Positions 17,272 to 25,185 of a stretch of 64,000 nucleotides of DNA are shown in pieces; positions within the stretch are counted from its first letter, which is position 1, and every line of letters begins with the position of its first letter. The position numbers were made by a program, and so were the translations under genes. The stretch covers positions 8,584-72,583 of the forward strand of contig NZ_KI272827.1 in the NCBI RefSeq assembly GCF_000469505.1. Reading direction: 5' to 3'. This DNA comes from Leptotrichia sp. oral taxon 215 str. W9775. GTDB lineage: Bacteria > Fusobacteriota > Fusobacteriia > Fusobacteriales > Leptotrichiaceae. Below the pieces are notes generated by a model. That model was not told the DNA's origin. It searched no databases and saw only the letters and a program-made list of their open reading frames with translations.

Positions 17272-17273
17272 AT

Positions 17274-17450
17274 CTATTTTAAAATACCTAACCAAAGTAG
17301 TAAAGGTAGTATAAATACAAAAAAGAGGATTGCAAGAGATGCTATTGCTCCTGGAAGAAGTAAAAAGAATTCATTTAAAAAATCAAAAAAATCCCAAAAA
17401 GCTTCTTTTCTATGTCTTTTGAGCATATCTTCTGCTTCTTTTTTAGTCAT
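17274..17450 (-). CDS. Small membrane protein (58 aa)
   Basis: An SD-led frame (ggaggaatttcaaATG on the minus strand). The N-terminal half is charged and amphipathic (MTKKEAEDMLKRHRKEAF, then WDFFDFLNEFF). The C-terminal half is strongly hydrophobic (LLLPGAIASLAILFF, then VFILPLLLWLGI), giving one long or two short membrane helices. Its stop codon abuts the sRNA B promoter, so it is tightly linked to the toxin-like modules. I recognise no family. It may be part of the module or an independent small membrane protein. Confidence 0.5.
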   Translation of the reverse strand: MTKKEAEDMLKRHRKEAFWDFFDFLNEFFLLLPGAIASLAILFFVFILPLLLWLGILK

Positions 17451-17531
17451 TTGAAATTCCTCCCTTGTCTTTTTTATATATTATATCAGATAAAAGGAAA
17501 ATATGAAAACAGGAAGGTAAAACAGATTAGG

Positions 17532-17554
17532 CACAGGGTAAAACCTGTGTTTTT
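17532..17554 (+). terminator. Intrinsic terminator-like hairpin
   Basis: cacagg (17532-17537) pairs with cctgtg (17544-17549) and a T-run follows on the plus strand. No gene ending here was found, so it may end a short untranslated RNA or be a remnant. Confidence 0.4.
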
Positions 17555-17686
17555 ATATTTATTTTTTGATACATTTATGATACATGTAGATATGATTTTA
17601 TTCAAATTTATTCAATTTATTTCCAATTTTATTGAATATCAGAAAATCACTTCATAGGCTTGAATATCCTAAAATACGGACAAAAA

Positions 17687-17715
17687 AAGAAACGGGCTGA
17701 AGATACCCGTTTCTT
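17687..17715 (-). terminator. Perfect 10-bp hairpin, minus-strand terminator
   Basis: aagaaacggg (17687-17696) and cccgtttctt (17706-17715) pair perfectly across a 9-nt loop. On the minus strand a seven-T run follows. On the plus strand the same hairpin stands right before an SD (aaaaggag) and a 13-codon frame. No minus-strand gene ends here, so the transcript concerned is unknown. Confidence 0.45.
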
Positions 17716-17726
17716 AAAAGGAGTTT

Positions 17727-17768
17727 ATGAAGAAAAAAGTTTTTCACTTTTTCTATTGGTCAAGATAA
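17727..17768 (+). CDS. Possible 13-codon leader-like ORF
   Basis: ATG at 17727 follows SD aaaaggag (17716-17723) by 3 nt and encodes MKKKVFHFFYWSR. The peptide is basic and aromatic. It lies about 150 nt upstream of dacA, behind a strong hairpin. It could be a leader peptide or chance; the remaining sequence up to 17917 shows no other feature. Confidence 0.2.
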   Translation: MKKKVFHFFYWSR

Positions 17769-17917
17769 GTATACAAAATTAATATTAGAAACTACTTTTC
17801 TGTATCTTTTTTTTCAATTTGAGGACATCAAGTCAATTTTTACAAATAAAAAACTAATACAAATATGTTAATATTTCTTGAGATAGATAAATATATTAAA
17901 GGTAGGGAAAATAAAAA

Positions 17918-19096
17918 ATGAAAGGTAAGGTAAATATTAAAAAAACACTGTTAGTGTTATGTTTTTTTATAATTTCGGTTTTCACATTTGCAGAAGGTGA
18001 AAATTATTATGATTATCAGGCACTTCTGGTAGGAGATTCAAAAGGAAATATTTTTAAGAAAGACAATGTAAACGCAGTCAGGCCACTGGCTTCAGTGACA
18101 AAAGTAATGACATCTATGCTGACACTTGAAAAAATAAGAAGTGGTGCCATTTCAATGAATGACAAGGTCACTATTTCAGATACGGCATCTGTTATACCAT
18201 ACGGTATAAAGCTAGTTGCAGGTAAACAGTATACAGTGGAGGATTTATTAAAGGCTACCATCATAAGATCTTCAAACAATGCTGCATATGCACTTGCTGA
18301 ATATGTTTCAGGTGGTGATGTTCCCAGCTTTGTAGATTCTATGAATAGTAAAGCGAAACAGCTTGGATTAAACTCACTAAGATTCTGTACTCCTCATGGT
18401 CTGCCACCTGGTGACACAGGAACATGTATGGATCAGGGAAATGCAAAAGATTTATACGGACTGGCACTAAAAGCTATTGAATACAAGGAATATTTAAATA
18501 TTTCAAGAAATGCAACAGATTATATAGACGGTGGAGAAATACAATTAAAATCTACAAATGCCCTTTTAGGTAAAGTCGGAGGAGTTGACGGACTGAAGAC
18601 AGGATATCATAAAGCTGCAGGTTCCAATATAATCCTTACTGCTCAAAGGGGAAATGACAGGGTTATTGTAGTAATTTTAGGTTCCAATAAGGCAAAAAAT
18701 AGAAATGCCATAGGTGCTGAAGAAATAAATAATTATTTTGCCCTTGGCGGAAGACCGGAAGCTTCCAAAAAAGGAAAAGATGGAAATTTTTTTAAAAATC
18801 TATGGACAGGTTTAACAAAAAAATCTTCAAACGAACGTAAAAAAGATATGGGAAATGGTAAAACAAAAGTAATAGATAAAAATGAAGTTGTCAAAACTGT
18901 AAAAATAGGAAACGAAAAGTATAATCTGTATCCTGCTGAAGATATACTTGTTTCAGGGGAAACAGGAAATAAAAGAATAAATTATAAAGTAAAACTGAAC
19001 AGTGATCTTTCAAGTAAAGATAGAGGAAAAATCGTAGGACAGTATTCTGCTGATGATGGAGTTAATGAATTTACAGGTTCCCTTATAATGAGATAA
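17918..19096 (+). CDS. dacA: D-alanyl-D-alanine carboxypeptidase (PBP5-type)
   Basis: A 392-aa periplasmic serine carboxypeptidase that trims the terminal D-Ala of peptidoglycan stem peptides. A signal peptide (to about residue 26, TFA|EG) precedes the peptidase S11 domain. The three penicillin-binding motifs are present: SVTK (S59, K62), SSNN (about 118-121) and KTG (about 228). A C-terminal beta-domain follows (from about 300), as in PBP5. Unlike many PBP5 proteins no clear amphipathic C-terminal anchor is visible. It starts a plus-strand run with murI, ruvA and yebC; murI is also a peptidoglycan gene. Confidence 0.92.
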   Translation: MKGKVNIKKTLLVLCFFIISVFTFAEGENYYDYQALLVGDSKGNIFKKDNVNAVRPLASVTKVMTSMLTLEKIRSGAISMNDKVTISDTASVIPYGIKLVAGKQYTVEDLLKATIIRSSNNAAYALAEYVSGGDVPSFVDSMNSKAKQLGLNSLRFCTPHGLPPGDTGTCMDQGNAKDLYGLALKAIEYKEYLNISRNATDYIDGGEIQLKSTNALLGKVGGVDGLKTGYHKAAGSNIILTAQRGNDRVIVVILGSNKAKNRNAIGAEEINNYFALGGRPEASKKGKDGNFFKNLWTGLTKKSSNERKKDMGNGKTKVIDKNEVVKTVKIGNEKYNLYPAEDILVSGETGNKRINYKVKLNSDLSSKDRGKIVGQYSADDGVNEFTGSLIMR

Positions 19097-19130
19097 CTGC
19101 TTTAGTTTTACATTAAGATTTTATAAATCA

Positions 19131-19173
19131 GGAAAGGAGTTGCAATATTTTTATATAATATTGCAGATGAAAA
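19131..19173 (+). promoter_or_regulatory. Hairpin between SD and start codon of murI
   Basis: SD ggaaaggag (19131-19139) lies 34 nt from the murI ATG. tgcaatatt (19141-19149) and aatattgca (19157-19165) form a perfect 9-bp stem with a 7-nt loop. With the stem folded, only 1 + 8 = 9 nt separate SD and ATG, an ideal spacing. Confidence 0.7.
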
Positions 19174-19959
19174 ATGTCTATTGGTATTTTTGATTCAGGG
19201 GTTGGAGGATTAACTGTTTTAAAGGAAGTAAGAAAAGTCCTTCCAAATGAAAAAATCATTTATCTCGGGGATACTGCCAGAGTACCCTATGGAGAAAAAA
19301 CACAAGATTTGATTATTAGATATTCCAAACAAATCGTAGATTTTTTAATAGAAAAGAAAGTCGATGCAATTGTAGTAGCTTGTAATACAGCTACTTCTCT
19401 TGCTTTAGATGAACTGAATAAAACATTTAAAACTCCCATCATAGGAGTTATAGAAGCAGGTGTAAGGACAGCTCTCTACACTACAAAAAATAATAAAATA
19501 GGAGTTATTGGTACAAAGGCTACCATCAATTCAAAAAAATATGAAACTGAAATAAAAAAAAGAAATCATGAAATAGAAGTATATTCAAAATCATGCCCTC
19601 TTTTTGTTCCTGCAATAGAAGAAGGAATAGTTAAAGGAAAGCTTATAAATCAAATGGTACAAATGTACCTTGATGACTTTAAGGATAAAATTGATTCCCT
19701 GATTTTGGGATGCACGCATTATCCTCTGCTGAAGGAAACTATTAGCAATATTTATCCTAATATTAAGATTGTCGATCCTGCAAAGGAAACTGCTCAGGAC
19801 TTAAAAGAAATTCTTATAAAAAAGAATTTACTGAAAAATGATGCGGAAAAAGGACATGAAGTTGAATATTTTGTAACTGATGGCCAGGATAAATTCAAGG
19901 AAATAGGGATAATGTTCCTGAATGAAAATATTGATCATGTAAACCTTATAAAACTTTAA
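19174..19959 (+). CDS. murI: Glutamate racemase
   Basis: A 261-aa cytoplasmic enzyme that makes D-glutamate for peptidoglycan. The hallmarks are IGIFDSGVGGLTV (Asp7, Ser8), YLGDTARVPYG, the catalytic Cys70 in VVACNTATS and the second Cys in LGCTHYPLL (about 179). Length is normal. ATG 19174 begins the conserved N-terminus (MSIGIFDSG); a nearby ATG at 19167 is out of frame. Its SD is separated by a hairpin (see 19131-19173). It lies about 75 nt after dacA, probably cotranscribed. Confidence 0.96.
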   Translation: MSIGIFDSGVGGLTVLKEVRKVLPNEKIIYLGDTARVPYGEKTQDLIIRYSKQIVDFLIEKKVDAIVVACNTATSLALDELNKTFKTPIIGVIEAGVRTALYTTKNNKIGVIGTKATINSKKYETEIKKRNHEIEVYSKSCPLFVPAIEEGIVKGKLINQMVQMYLDDFKDKIDSLILGCTHYPLLKETISNIYPNIKIVDPAKETAQDLKEILIKKNLLKNDAEKGHEVEYFVTDGQDKFKEIGIMFLNENIDHVNLIKL

Positions 19960-19993
19960 GCTTTACAAAAAAATGATTTTAAATAATAGAACG

Positions 19994-20029
19994 AAAGGAG
20001 AAGTGTAAATTTACACTTAGTTTACAATA
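19994..20029 (+). promoter_or_regulatory. Hairpin between SD and start codon of ruvA
   Basis: SD aaaggag (19994-20000) is followed directly by the perfect 18-bp palindrome aagtgtaaatttacactt (20001-20018), then 11 nt to the ATG at 20030. As a stem (7 bp, AATT loop) it would bring SD and start to an effective 11-nt spacing. It could alternatively be a protein operator. Confidence 0.65.
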
Positions 20030-20671
20030 ATGTTTGAATATATTTTTGGGGAACTGACAATAAAAAAGATTGATTATGTAGCAATTGATATAAATGGACT
20101 GGCGTATAAAATATTTATTTCCTTGAAGACATTTGAAACACTTAAGGAAATAGGGGAAGACGAAAAACTTTTCATTCATACCCATGTCAAGGAAGATGAT
20201 ATTTCATTTTATGGATTTAAGACTGAAAATGAAAGGGAACTTTTTAGGGAATTGATAAAAATAAGCGGTGTAGGCCCTAAACTTACTCTTGCCATTTTAT
20301 CCACCTACAATGTAAAAGATGTCATAAATATTGTACTTGATAATAATTCAAAGCTATTTACAAAAGTGCCGGGGCTTGGAGAAAAGAAGGCACAGAAGAT
20401 AATACTGGATTTGAAGGACAAAGTTAAAAAGCTTAATATAATTGAAATTCAGAATGAAAATGAAAATATTTCAAATGGAAAAAATATTATTTCAGATACT
20501 TCAAACACAAAACTTCTTCTCATGAAGGAAGATATAAAACTGGCTCTGGAAAGTCTGGGATATGTTAATGCTGACGTTTCCAAATGGATAAAGGATGAAG
20601 AACTTGCAGATATAAATAATATTGGTGATGCTATTAAAACTATTTTACAAAAAATTCAGAATAAAAAATAA
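20030..20671 (+). CDS. ruvA: Holliday junction branch migration protein RuvA
   Basis: A 213-aa DNA-binding subunit of the RuvAB branch-migration complex in recombination. An N-terminal OB fold (MFEYIFGELTIKKIDYVAIDINGLAYKI) is followed by tandem helix-hairpin-helix motifs (ISGVGPKLTLAIL, VPGLGEKKAQKIILDLKDK). The C-terminal domain (from about 155) would contact RuvB. ruvB is not next to it; yebC follows instead, a common partner of ruv genes in bacteria. SD and start are separated by a palindrome. Confidence 0.95.
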   Translation: MFEYIFGELTIKKIDYVAIDINGLAYKIFISLKTFETLKEIGEDEKLFIHTHVKEDDISFYGFKTENERELFRELIKISGVGPKLTLAILSTYNVKDVINIVLDNNSKLFTKVPGLGEKKAQKIILDLKDKVKKLNIIEIQNENENISNGKNIISDTSNTKLLLMKEDIKLALESLGYVNADVSKWIKDEELADINNIGDAIKTILQKIQNKK

Positions 20672-20699
20672 TATATAATGTATTTTGGAGGTAAATTTC

Positions 20700-21452
20700 G
20701 TGGCAGGACACAGTAAATGGGTAAATATAAAACAGCGAAAAGGACGACAGGATAAAATAAGAGGAAAAGCCTTTACAAGATTAGGTAAGGAAATTATGAT
20801 TGCCGCAAAAATAGGTGGTGGAAATGTTGACTTTAACCCAAGGCTAAGACTTGCAATAGATAAGGCAAAAGCTGCAAACATGGCAAAAGACACTATTGAA
20901 AGGGCCGTGAAGAAAGGAACAGGAGAACTTGAAGGTGTAGAATACATTGAAATAAGATATGAAGGATACGGGCCTGGAGGAGTGGCATTTTTAGTAGATG
21001 TAGTTACAGATAATAAAAACCGTTCAGCTTCCACAGTCAGAATGAATTTTTCAAGAAATGAAGGAAATCTTGGAGAAACAGGATCTGTTGCATTCATGTT
21101 TGACAGAAAAGGTATTCTTGAATTTGATAAGAAAAAAGTTAATGAGGAAAAACTGATGGAAACTGCACTTGAAGCAGGTGCAGAAGATATTGTTGACAGG
21201 GAACATTTTTCAGTGGTAATAACTGATCCAAATGACTTTGAAAATGTGAAAAAAGCTTTGGATGAAAAAGGTTTAAATAGTGAAAATGCTGAAATAACAA
21301 TGTATCCACAAAATGAAATAGAGATAACTGATATTGAAACTGCAGCAAAAATATTGAAACTGTATGATGACCTTGAAGATAATGAAGACGTACAGGAAAT
21401 ATATGCAAACTTTAATATAAGTGATGAAATACTGGAAAAGATGGAAAAATAA
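20700..21452 (+). CDS. YebC/PmpR family protein (TACO1-like)
   Basis: A 250-aa protein of the YebC/PmpR/TACO1 family. Members act as transcriptional regulators or, as shown for several, assist translation of proline-rich stretches. The conserved start MAGHSKWVNIKQRKGRQDKIRGKAF is encoded from GTG at 20700, with SD ggaggt about 7 nt upstream. An upstream TTG at 20685 overlaps that SD and is unlikely. The three-domain fold is complete, with GPGGVAFLVDVVTDNKNRS in the middle and the acidic YPQNEIEI segment late. It lies 28 nt after ruvA and is cotranscribed with it. Confidence 0.93.
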   Translation: MAGHSKWVNIKQRKGRQDKIRGKAFTRLGKEIMIAAKIGGGNVDFNPRLRLAIDKAKAANMAKDTIERAVKKGTGELEGVEYIEIRYEGYGPGGVAFLVDVVTDNKNRSASTVRMNFSRNEGNLGETGSVAFMFDRKGILEFDKKKVNEEKLMETALEAGAEDIVDREHFSVVITDPNDFENVKKALDEKGLNSENAEITMYPQNEIEITDIETAAKILKLYDDLEDNEDVQEIYANFNISDEILEKMEK

Positions 21453-21526
21453 AAATATTGAAGTTTTTTGTGTTTAATTTTTCTGTTTGATGGAGAGAAT
21501 AAAAAGTATACAATAAAAAGGAGAAA

Positions 21527-24500
21527 ATGATGGAAAAAGAGATAAATTTTCAAAAACTAACTCCCTATGACAAAGTTGAGTTAGGAATTTATGAACAAGC
21601 TTTTGATTTTATATTTCAGAATGAAGATATTAGAAATATTGCTGTTTCAGGTTCTTATGGTTCAGGGAAAAGTAGTGTAATATCTTCTTACAAAAATAAA
21701 AAAGGAGATAAAAAATTTTTACACATTTCTGTAGCACATTTTTCTGAATTTAGCTCAAAAATTGAAAATGATGAAAAAGAAATTTTGCTTGAAGGTAAAA
21801 TATTGAATCAATTAATACACCAAATAGATTTTAAAAATATTCCTGAAACTAATTTCAAAATTAAACAAAAATATAATGAAAAAGAAATTCAATGTTCTTC
21901 TCTTGAAGTTATTTTATTTTTACTAGCTTTTTTTCATCTGTTCTTTTTTAAAAAATTGAATAAATATATAGAATACTTACATATAAATAATAATTTACTT
22001 TCTATAATTTCTAATCCTTCTTCAATTTTAATAAGTGTCATTGTCATTTTATGTGGACTATATACATTAATATATAAAATAATGATTTTTCAAAAAAGTA
22101 AAAATATATTACATAAAATCAATATTCAAGGAAATGAAATTGAAATATCAAGAGAAGAAAAAGATTCTTATTTTGACAAATACCTTGATGAAGTCTTGTA
22201 TATTCTAGAAAATTCTGGAGTAGATGCAATAATTTTTGAAGATATTGATAGATTCAAAAATAATAAAATTTTTGAAAAGTTGAGAGAGATAAATATATTA
22301 CTAAATCTAAAATTAAAAAAAGAAAATAAAATCATCCGATTCATTTATCTCTTAAAAGATGATATTTTTTTTTCTAAAGAAAGAACAAAATTTTTTGATT
22401 ATATTATTCCAATAATTCCAGTTATTGATAGTTCAAATTCTTATAATAAATTAATTGAACTTTTAGATAATTTAAAGGTTTACTTTGAAGATAATTTTCT
22501 TAGAAACCTGTCTCTATACATAGACGATATGAGAGTTTTAAAAAATATTTATAATGAATTTTTAATATATTTAGATAATTTAAATTCTAAAAATATTGAA
22601 CTTGACTATAATAAGGTATTTGCAATTATAACTTATAAAAATATATTTCCTAAAGATTTTCATGATTTACAATTCCGAAAGGGGTTTATTTTTTCATTTT
22701 TTGAAAATTTCATAAAAAATGAAAAAATGAGAATACAAAAAGAATTAGAAAATATTGAGAAAGAAACTCTTAAATCTCTAGAAGAATTAAATTGTATATT
22801 CAATCCAAGAAGAAACTCCTCTTTCTACCTTTCTGAAAAAGATGAAAAAGAATATCAAAATAGAAAAAAGGCAATAGAAAATAGACAGAATAAAGTGAAT
22901 TTAGAAAAAGAATTATTGAATTTTGAAACAAAAACAGTTAAAGAATTTATAAATGAAGAAAATGTTGAATCTATATTTAATTTTCTATACAAAAATGAAA
23001 TTGGGGAAGAAATTAATTTCGATGAAGTCAAAAAAAATGAATATTTTGGGTTAATAAAATATTTAATTATAGAAGGATACATTGATGAAAATTATACTGA
23101 TTATATAACATATTTTTATGAAAATAATCTGACTATTAAAGACAAAATATTTATCAGAAGTATAAAAGAAAGAAAAAGAAAAGATTATCATTATAAATTA
23201 GAAAATCCTAAACTTATAATTTCATATTTAAAAGAAGCTGATTTTAAAAAATCAGAGATTTTAAATTTTAATTTATTAAATGAACTGTTAAGTGAATTAC
23301 TTTATGAAAATATTGAATTATTTATTGAAAAAAATCCTGTTGATATTAATCCCATTGAAGAAGAATTTCCTACAAAGTCTGTAACATCTAAATTTATTGA
23401 AGCTTTCGTAAGACTGCTAAAAGAGCAACATAATATAAATTTTATTAACCTGTACTACGAAAACGAAAAAAGTTTAAATAGAGAATATATAGTAGTTTTT
23501 AATAAAATTTGGCCTGACTTATTAGAATATTGGATTGAAAATAAAAAAGCTTATTCAGAAAAATATATAAAATATCACTCTATCAAAACTTTTTGTTTCT
23601 GTAATGAAAATACAATTGAAAGTATAAATAAAAATAATATATTAAGTCAATGGATTTCAGCTAATCCTGATTATCTCAATATTAATAATTTAAACATTTC
23701 AGATATTCCAAATATAGCTAAAGGGTTAAAAATATTAGGAATAAAATTTAAAAAATTTATTTTTGAAAGTATAAATTTTGAATTATTCAAAAATGTCTAC
23801 AATCTATCTCTATATGAAATAAATTTTGAAAATCTAGAATTAATTCTAGAGAAAATTCATAAATTTCCAATAGAAGAAATTAGATATAAAAATTATAGTT
23901 CAATTTTAAAATTAAAAGACTCTCCTATATTAGAATACATCCAAAAAAATATAAATGACTATATGAAAAATCTTATAGAAAATGGTTACAATAAAATTTT
24001 AGATACAGAGGACGCAATATGTAAAGTTTTAAATAATAAAATAATAGATGAATCCTATAAACTCTCATATATAAAACTATTACAAGATGTAACAATTAAT
24101 GAGATAAATAAAATTGAACATCCCGAATTTTGGGATTTATTATTTGAAAAAAAAATAGTTAAATATAATGAAAAAAATATAATTGAATATTTTTCTTACT
24201 ATAATGAGATAAATGAAATACTAATTAATTTTATTAATACAGAACAATGTAAATTAAATTTCTCAAAAAATACTATAAAAGAAATTTCTCTAATTAATTT
24301 ATTTTTTGAAAAAATAATTAAAACAAATGAAATCAATGATAGTATATATGAAAAAATTATTACTCAATCGAAAATATTATCTACTTTTAATTTTGAGAAT
24401 GTTTCAGAAGCTAAAGTTAGTATACTTATTAAAAATGATATTATAGAAATGAATCAAGAAAATTTATTATTTATTCGTAAACATTATCCAAATCAAAATT

Positions 24501-25120
24501 ATACATTTATATGTAAAAATTTTGATAAATATTTAGAAACACTTGATAAATTTAACTATTTATTTGAAAGTAAAGAATTAGAAGAATTACTGCAATTAGA
24601 TATAAAAGATGAATTAAAATTAAAATTATTAAAATTTACGAGAGAGCCTATATCTATAAATAAGAACTATTCATCTGAAATAATATCTCATATAATTGAT
24701 TTTAATTTTGACAATGAAGATGCAAAATACTTATTTTCAAATTTTCTAGATTTTAATGAAGATATTAAAGAAAAAATTTTAAAATTAGTTGAAAAATATG
24801 AATATCAAGAAATACTTACGACAAATCTTACTATTTGTCCACTAGAATTAAGAAAAAAAATAATTAAAAAGGAAAATATAGATAAGAACTTAAAACTTAA
24901 AATATTTTATACTTTAAATTTAGATACTATAAGAAATTATATTAAGTATTTAAATTTAGCAGAAGAAGAACAATACTTTAAAATATTTGATAAAGATTCA
25001 TCAGCAATTTTTACAATTAACAATATAAATGAAAATATATTAGAATTTTTTAAAGAAAATAAATTAATCAAAAATTTTTATAAAAATGAGGAAAACTTAC
25101 ATTATAACATACTGATATAA
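21527..25120 (+). CDS. YobI-like P-loop NTPase with membrane segments and long helical C-terminus
   Basis: A 1197-aa protein. The N-terminal P-loop domain begins FQKLTPYDKVELGIYEQAFDF and has Walker A GSYGSGKSS (about 42-50), FLHISVAHFSEF and a Walker B-like IIFEDIDRF (about 234-242). This matches my memory of the YobI family P-loop NTPases. Two membrane helices are inserted at about 125-142 and 160-188, between Walker A and Walker B. The remaining ~900 residues are Asn/Lys/Ile/Glu-rich helical repeats without a known domain. The start may be ATG 21527 or 21530; the second has better SD spacing (aaaaggag, 6 nt). It is clearly more AT-rich than its neighbours and has its own terminator, suggesting acquisition. 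Related NTPases are suspected in phage defence; here that is inference. Confidence 0.7.
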   Translation: MMEKEINFQKLTPYDKVELGIYEQAFDFIFQNEDIRNIAVSGSYGSGKSSVISSYKNKKGDKKFLHISVAHFSEFSSKIENDEKEILLEGKILNQLIHQIDFKNIPETNFKIKQKYNEKEIQCSSLEVILFLLAFFHLFFFKKLNKYIEYLHINNNLLSIISNPSSILISVIVILCGLYTLIYKIMIFQKSKNILHKINIQGNEIEISREEKDSYFDKYLDEVLYILENSGVDAIIFEDIDRFKNNKIFEKLREINILLNLKLKKENKIIRFIYLLKDDIFFSKERTKFFDYIIPIIPVIDSSNSYNKLIELLDNLKVYFEDNFLRNLSLYIDDMRVLKNIYNEFLIYLDNLNSKNIELDYNKVFAIITYKNIFPKDFHDLQFRKGFIFSFFENFIKNEKMRIQKELENIEKETLKSLEELNCIFNPRRNSSFYLSEKDEKEYQNRKKAIENRQNKVNLEKELLNFETKTVKEFINEENVESIFNFLYKNEIGEEINFDEVKKNEYFGLIKYLIIEGYIDENYTDYITYFYENNLTIKDKIFIRSIKERKRKDYHYKLENPKLIISYLKEADFKKSEILNFNLLNELLSELLYENIELFIEKNPVDINPIEEEFPTKSVTSKFIEAFVRLLKEQHNINFINLYYENEKSLNREYIVVFNKIWPDLLEYWIENKKAYSEKYIKYHSIKTFCFCNENTIESINKNNILSQWISANPDYLNINNLNISDIPNIAKGLKILGIKFKKFIFESINFELFKNVYNLSLYEINFENLELILEKIHKFPIEEIRYKNYSSILKLKDSPILEYIQKNINDYMKNLIENGYNKILDTEDAICKVLNNKIIDESYKLSYIKLLQDVTINEINKIEHPEFWDLLFEKKIVKYNEKNIIEYFSYYNEINEILINFINTEQCKLNFSKNTIKEISLINLFFEKIIKTNEINDSIYEKIITQSKILSTFNFENVSEAKVSILIKNDIIEMNQENLLFIRKHYPNQNYTFICKNFDKYLETLDKFNYLFESKELEELLQLDIKDELKLKLLKFTREPISINKNYSSEIISHIIDFNFDNEDAKYLFSNFLDFNEDIKEKILKLVEKYEYQEILTTNLTICPLELRKKIIKKENIDKNLKLKIFYTLNLDTIRNYIKYLNLAEEEQYFKIFDKDSSAIFTINNINENILEFFKENKLIKNFYKNEENLHYNILI

Positions 25121-25127
25121 TTTTTAA

Positions 25128-25168
25128 TTTCCCCTTTTAACATAGAGCTCATATGTCAAAAGGGGAAA
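25128..25168. terminator. Bidirectional terminator
   Basis: tttccccttttt-type arm (25128-25138) pairs with aaaaggggaaa (25158-25168), an 11-bp stem between the convergent NTPase and hydrolase genes, with T-rich flanks both ways. Confidence 0.8.
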
Positions 25169-25185
25169 ATTTCTTTCATTTTTAT

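Noticed and set aside
20645..21553. 302-aa minus-strand frame opposite yebC
   Set aside because: Ser/Phe-rich shadow of the conserved YebC gene.
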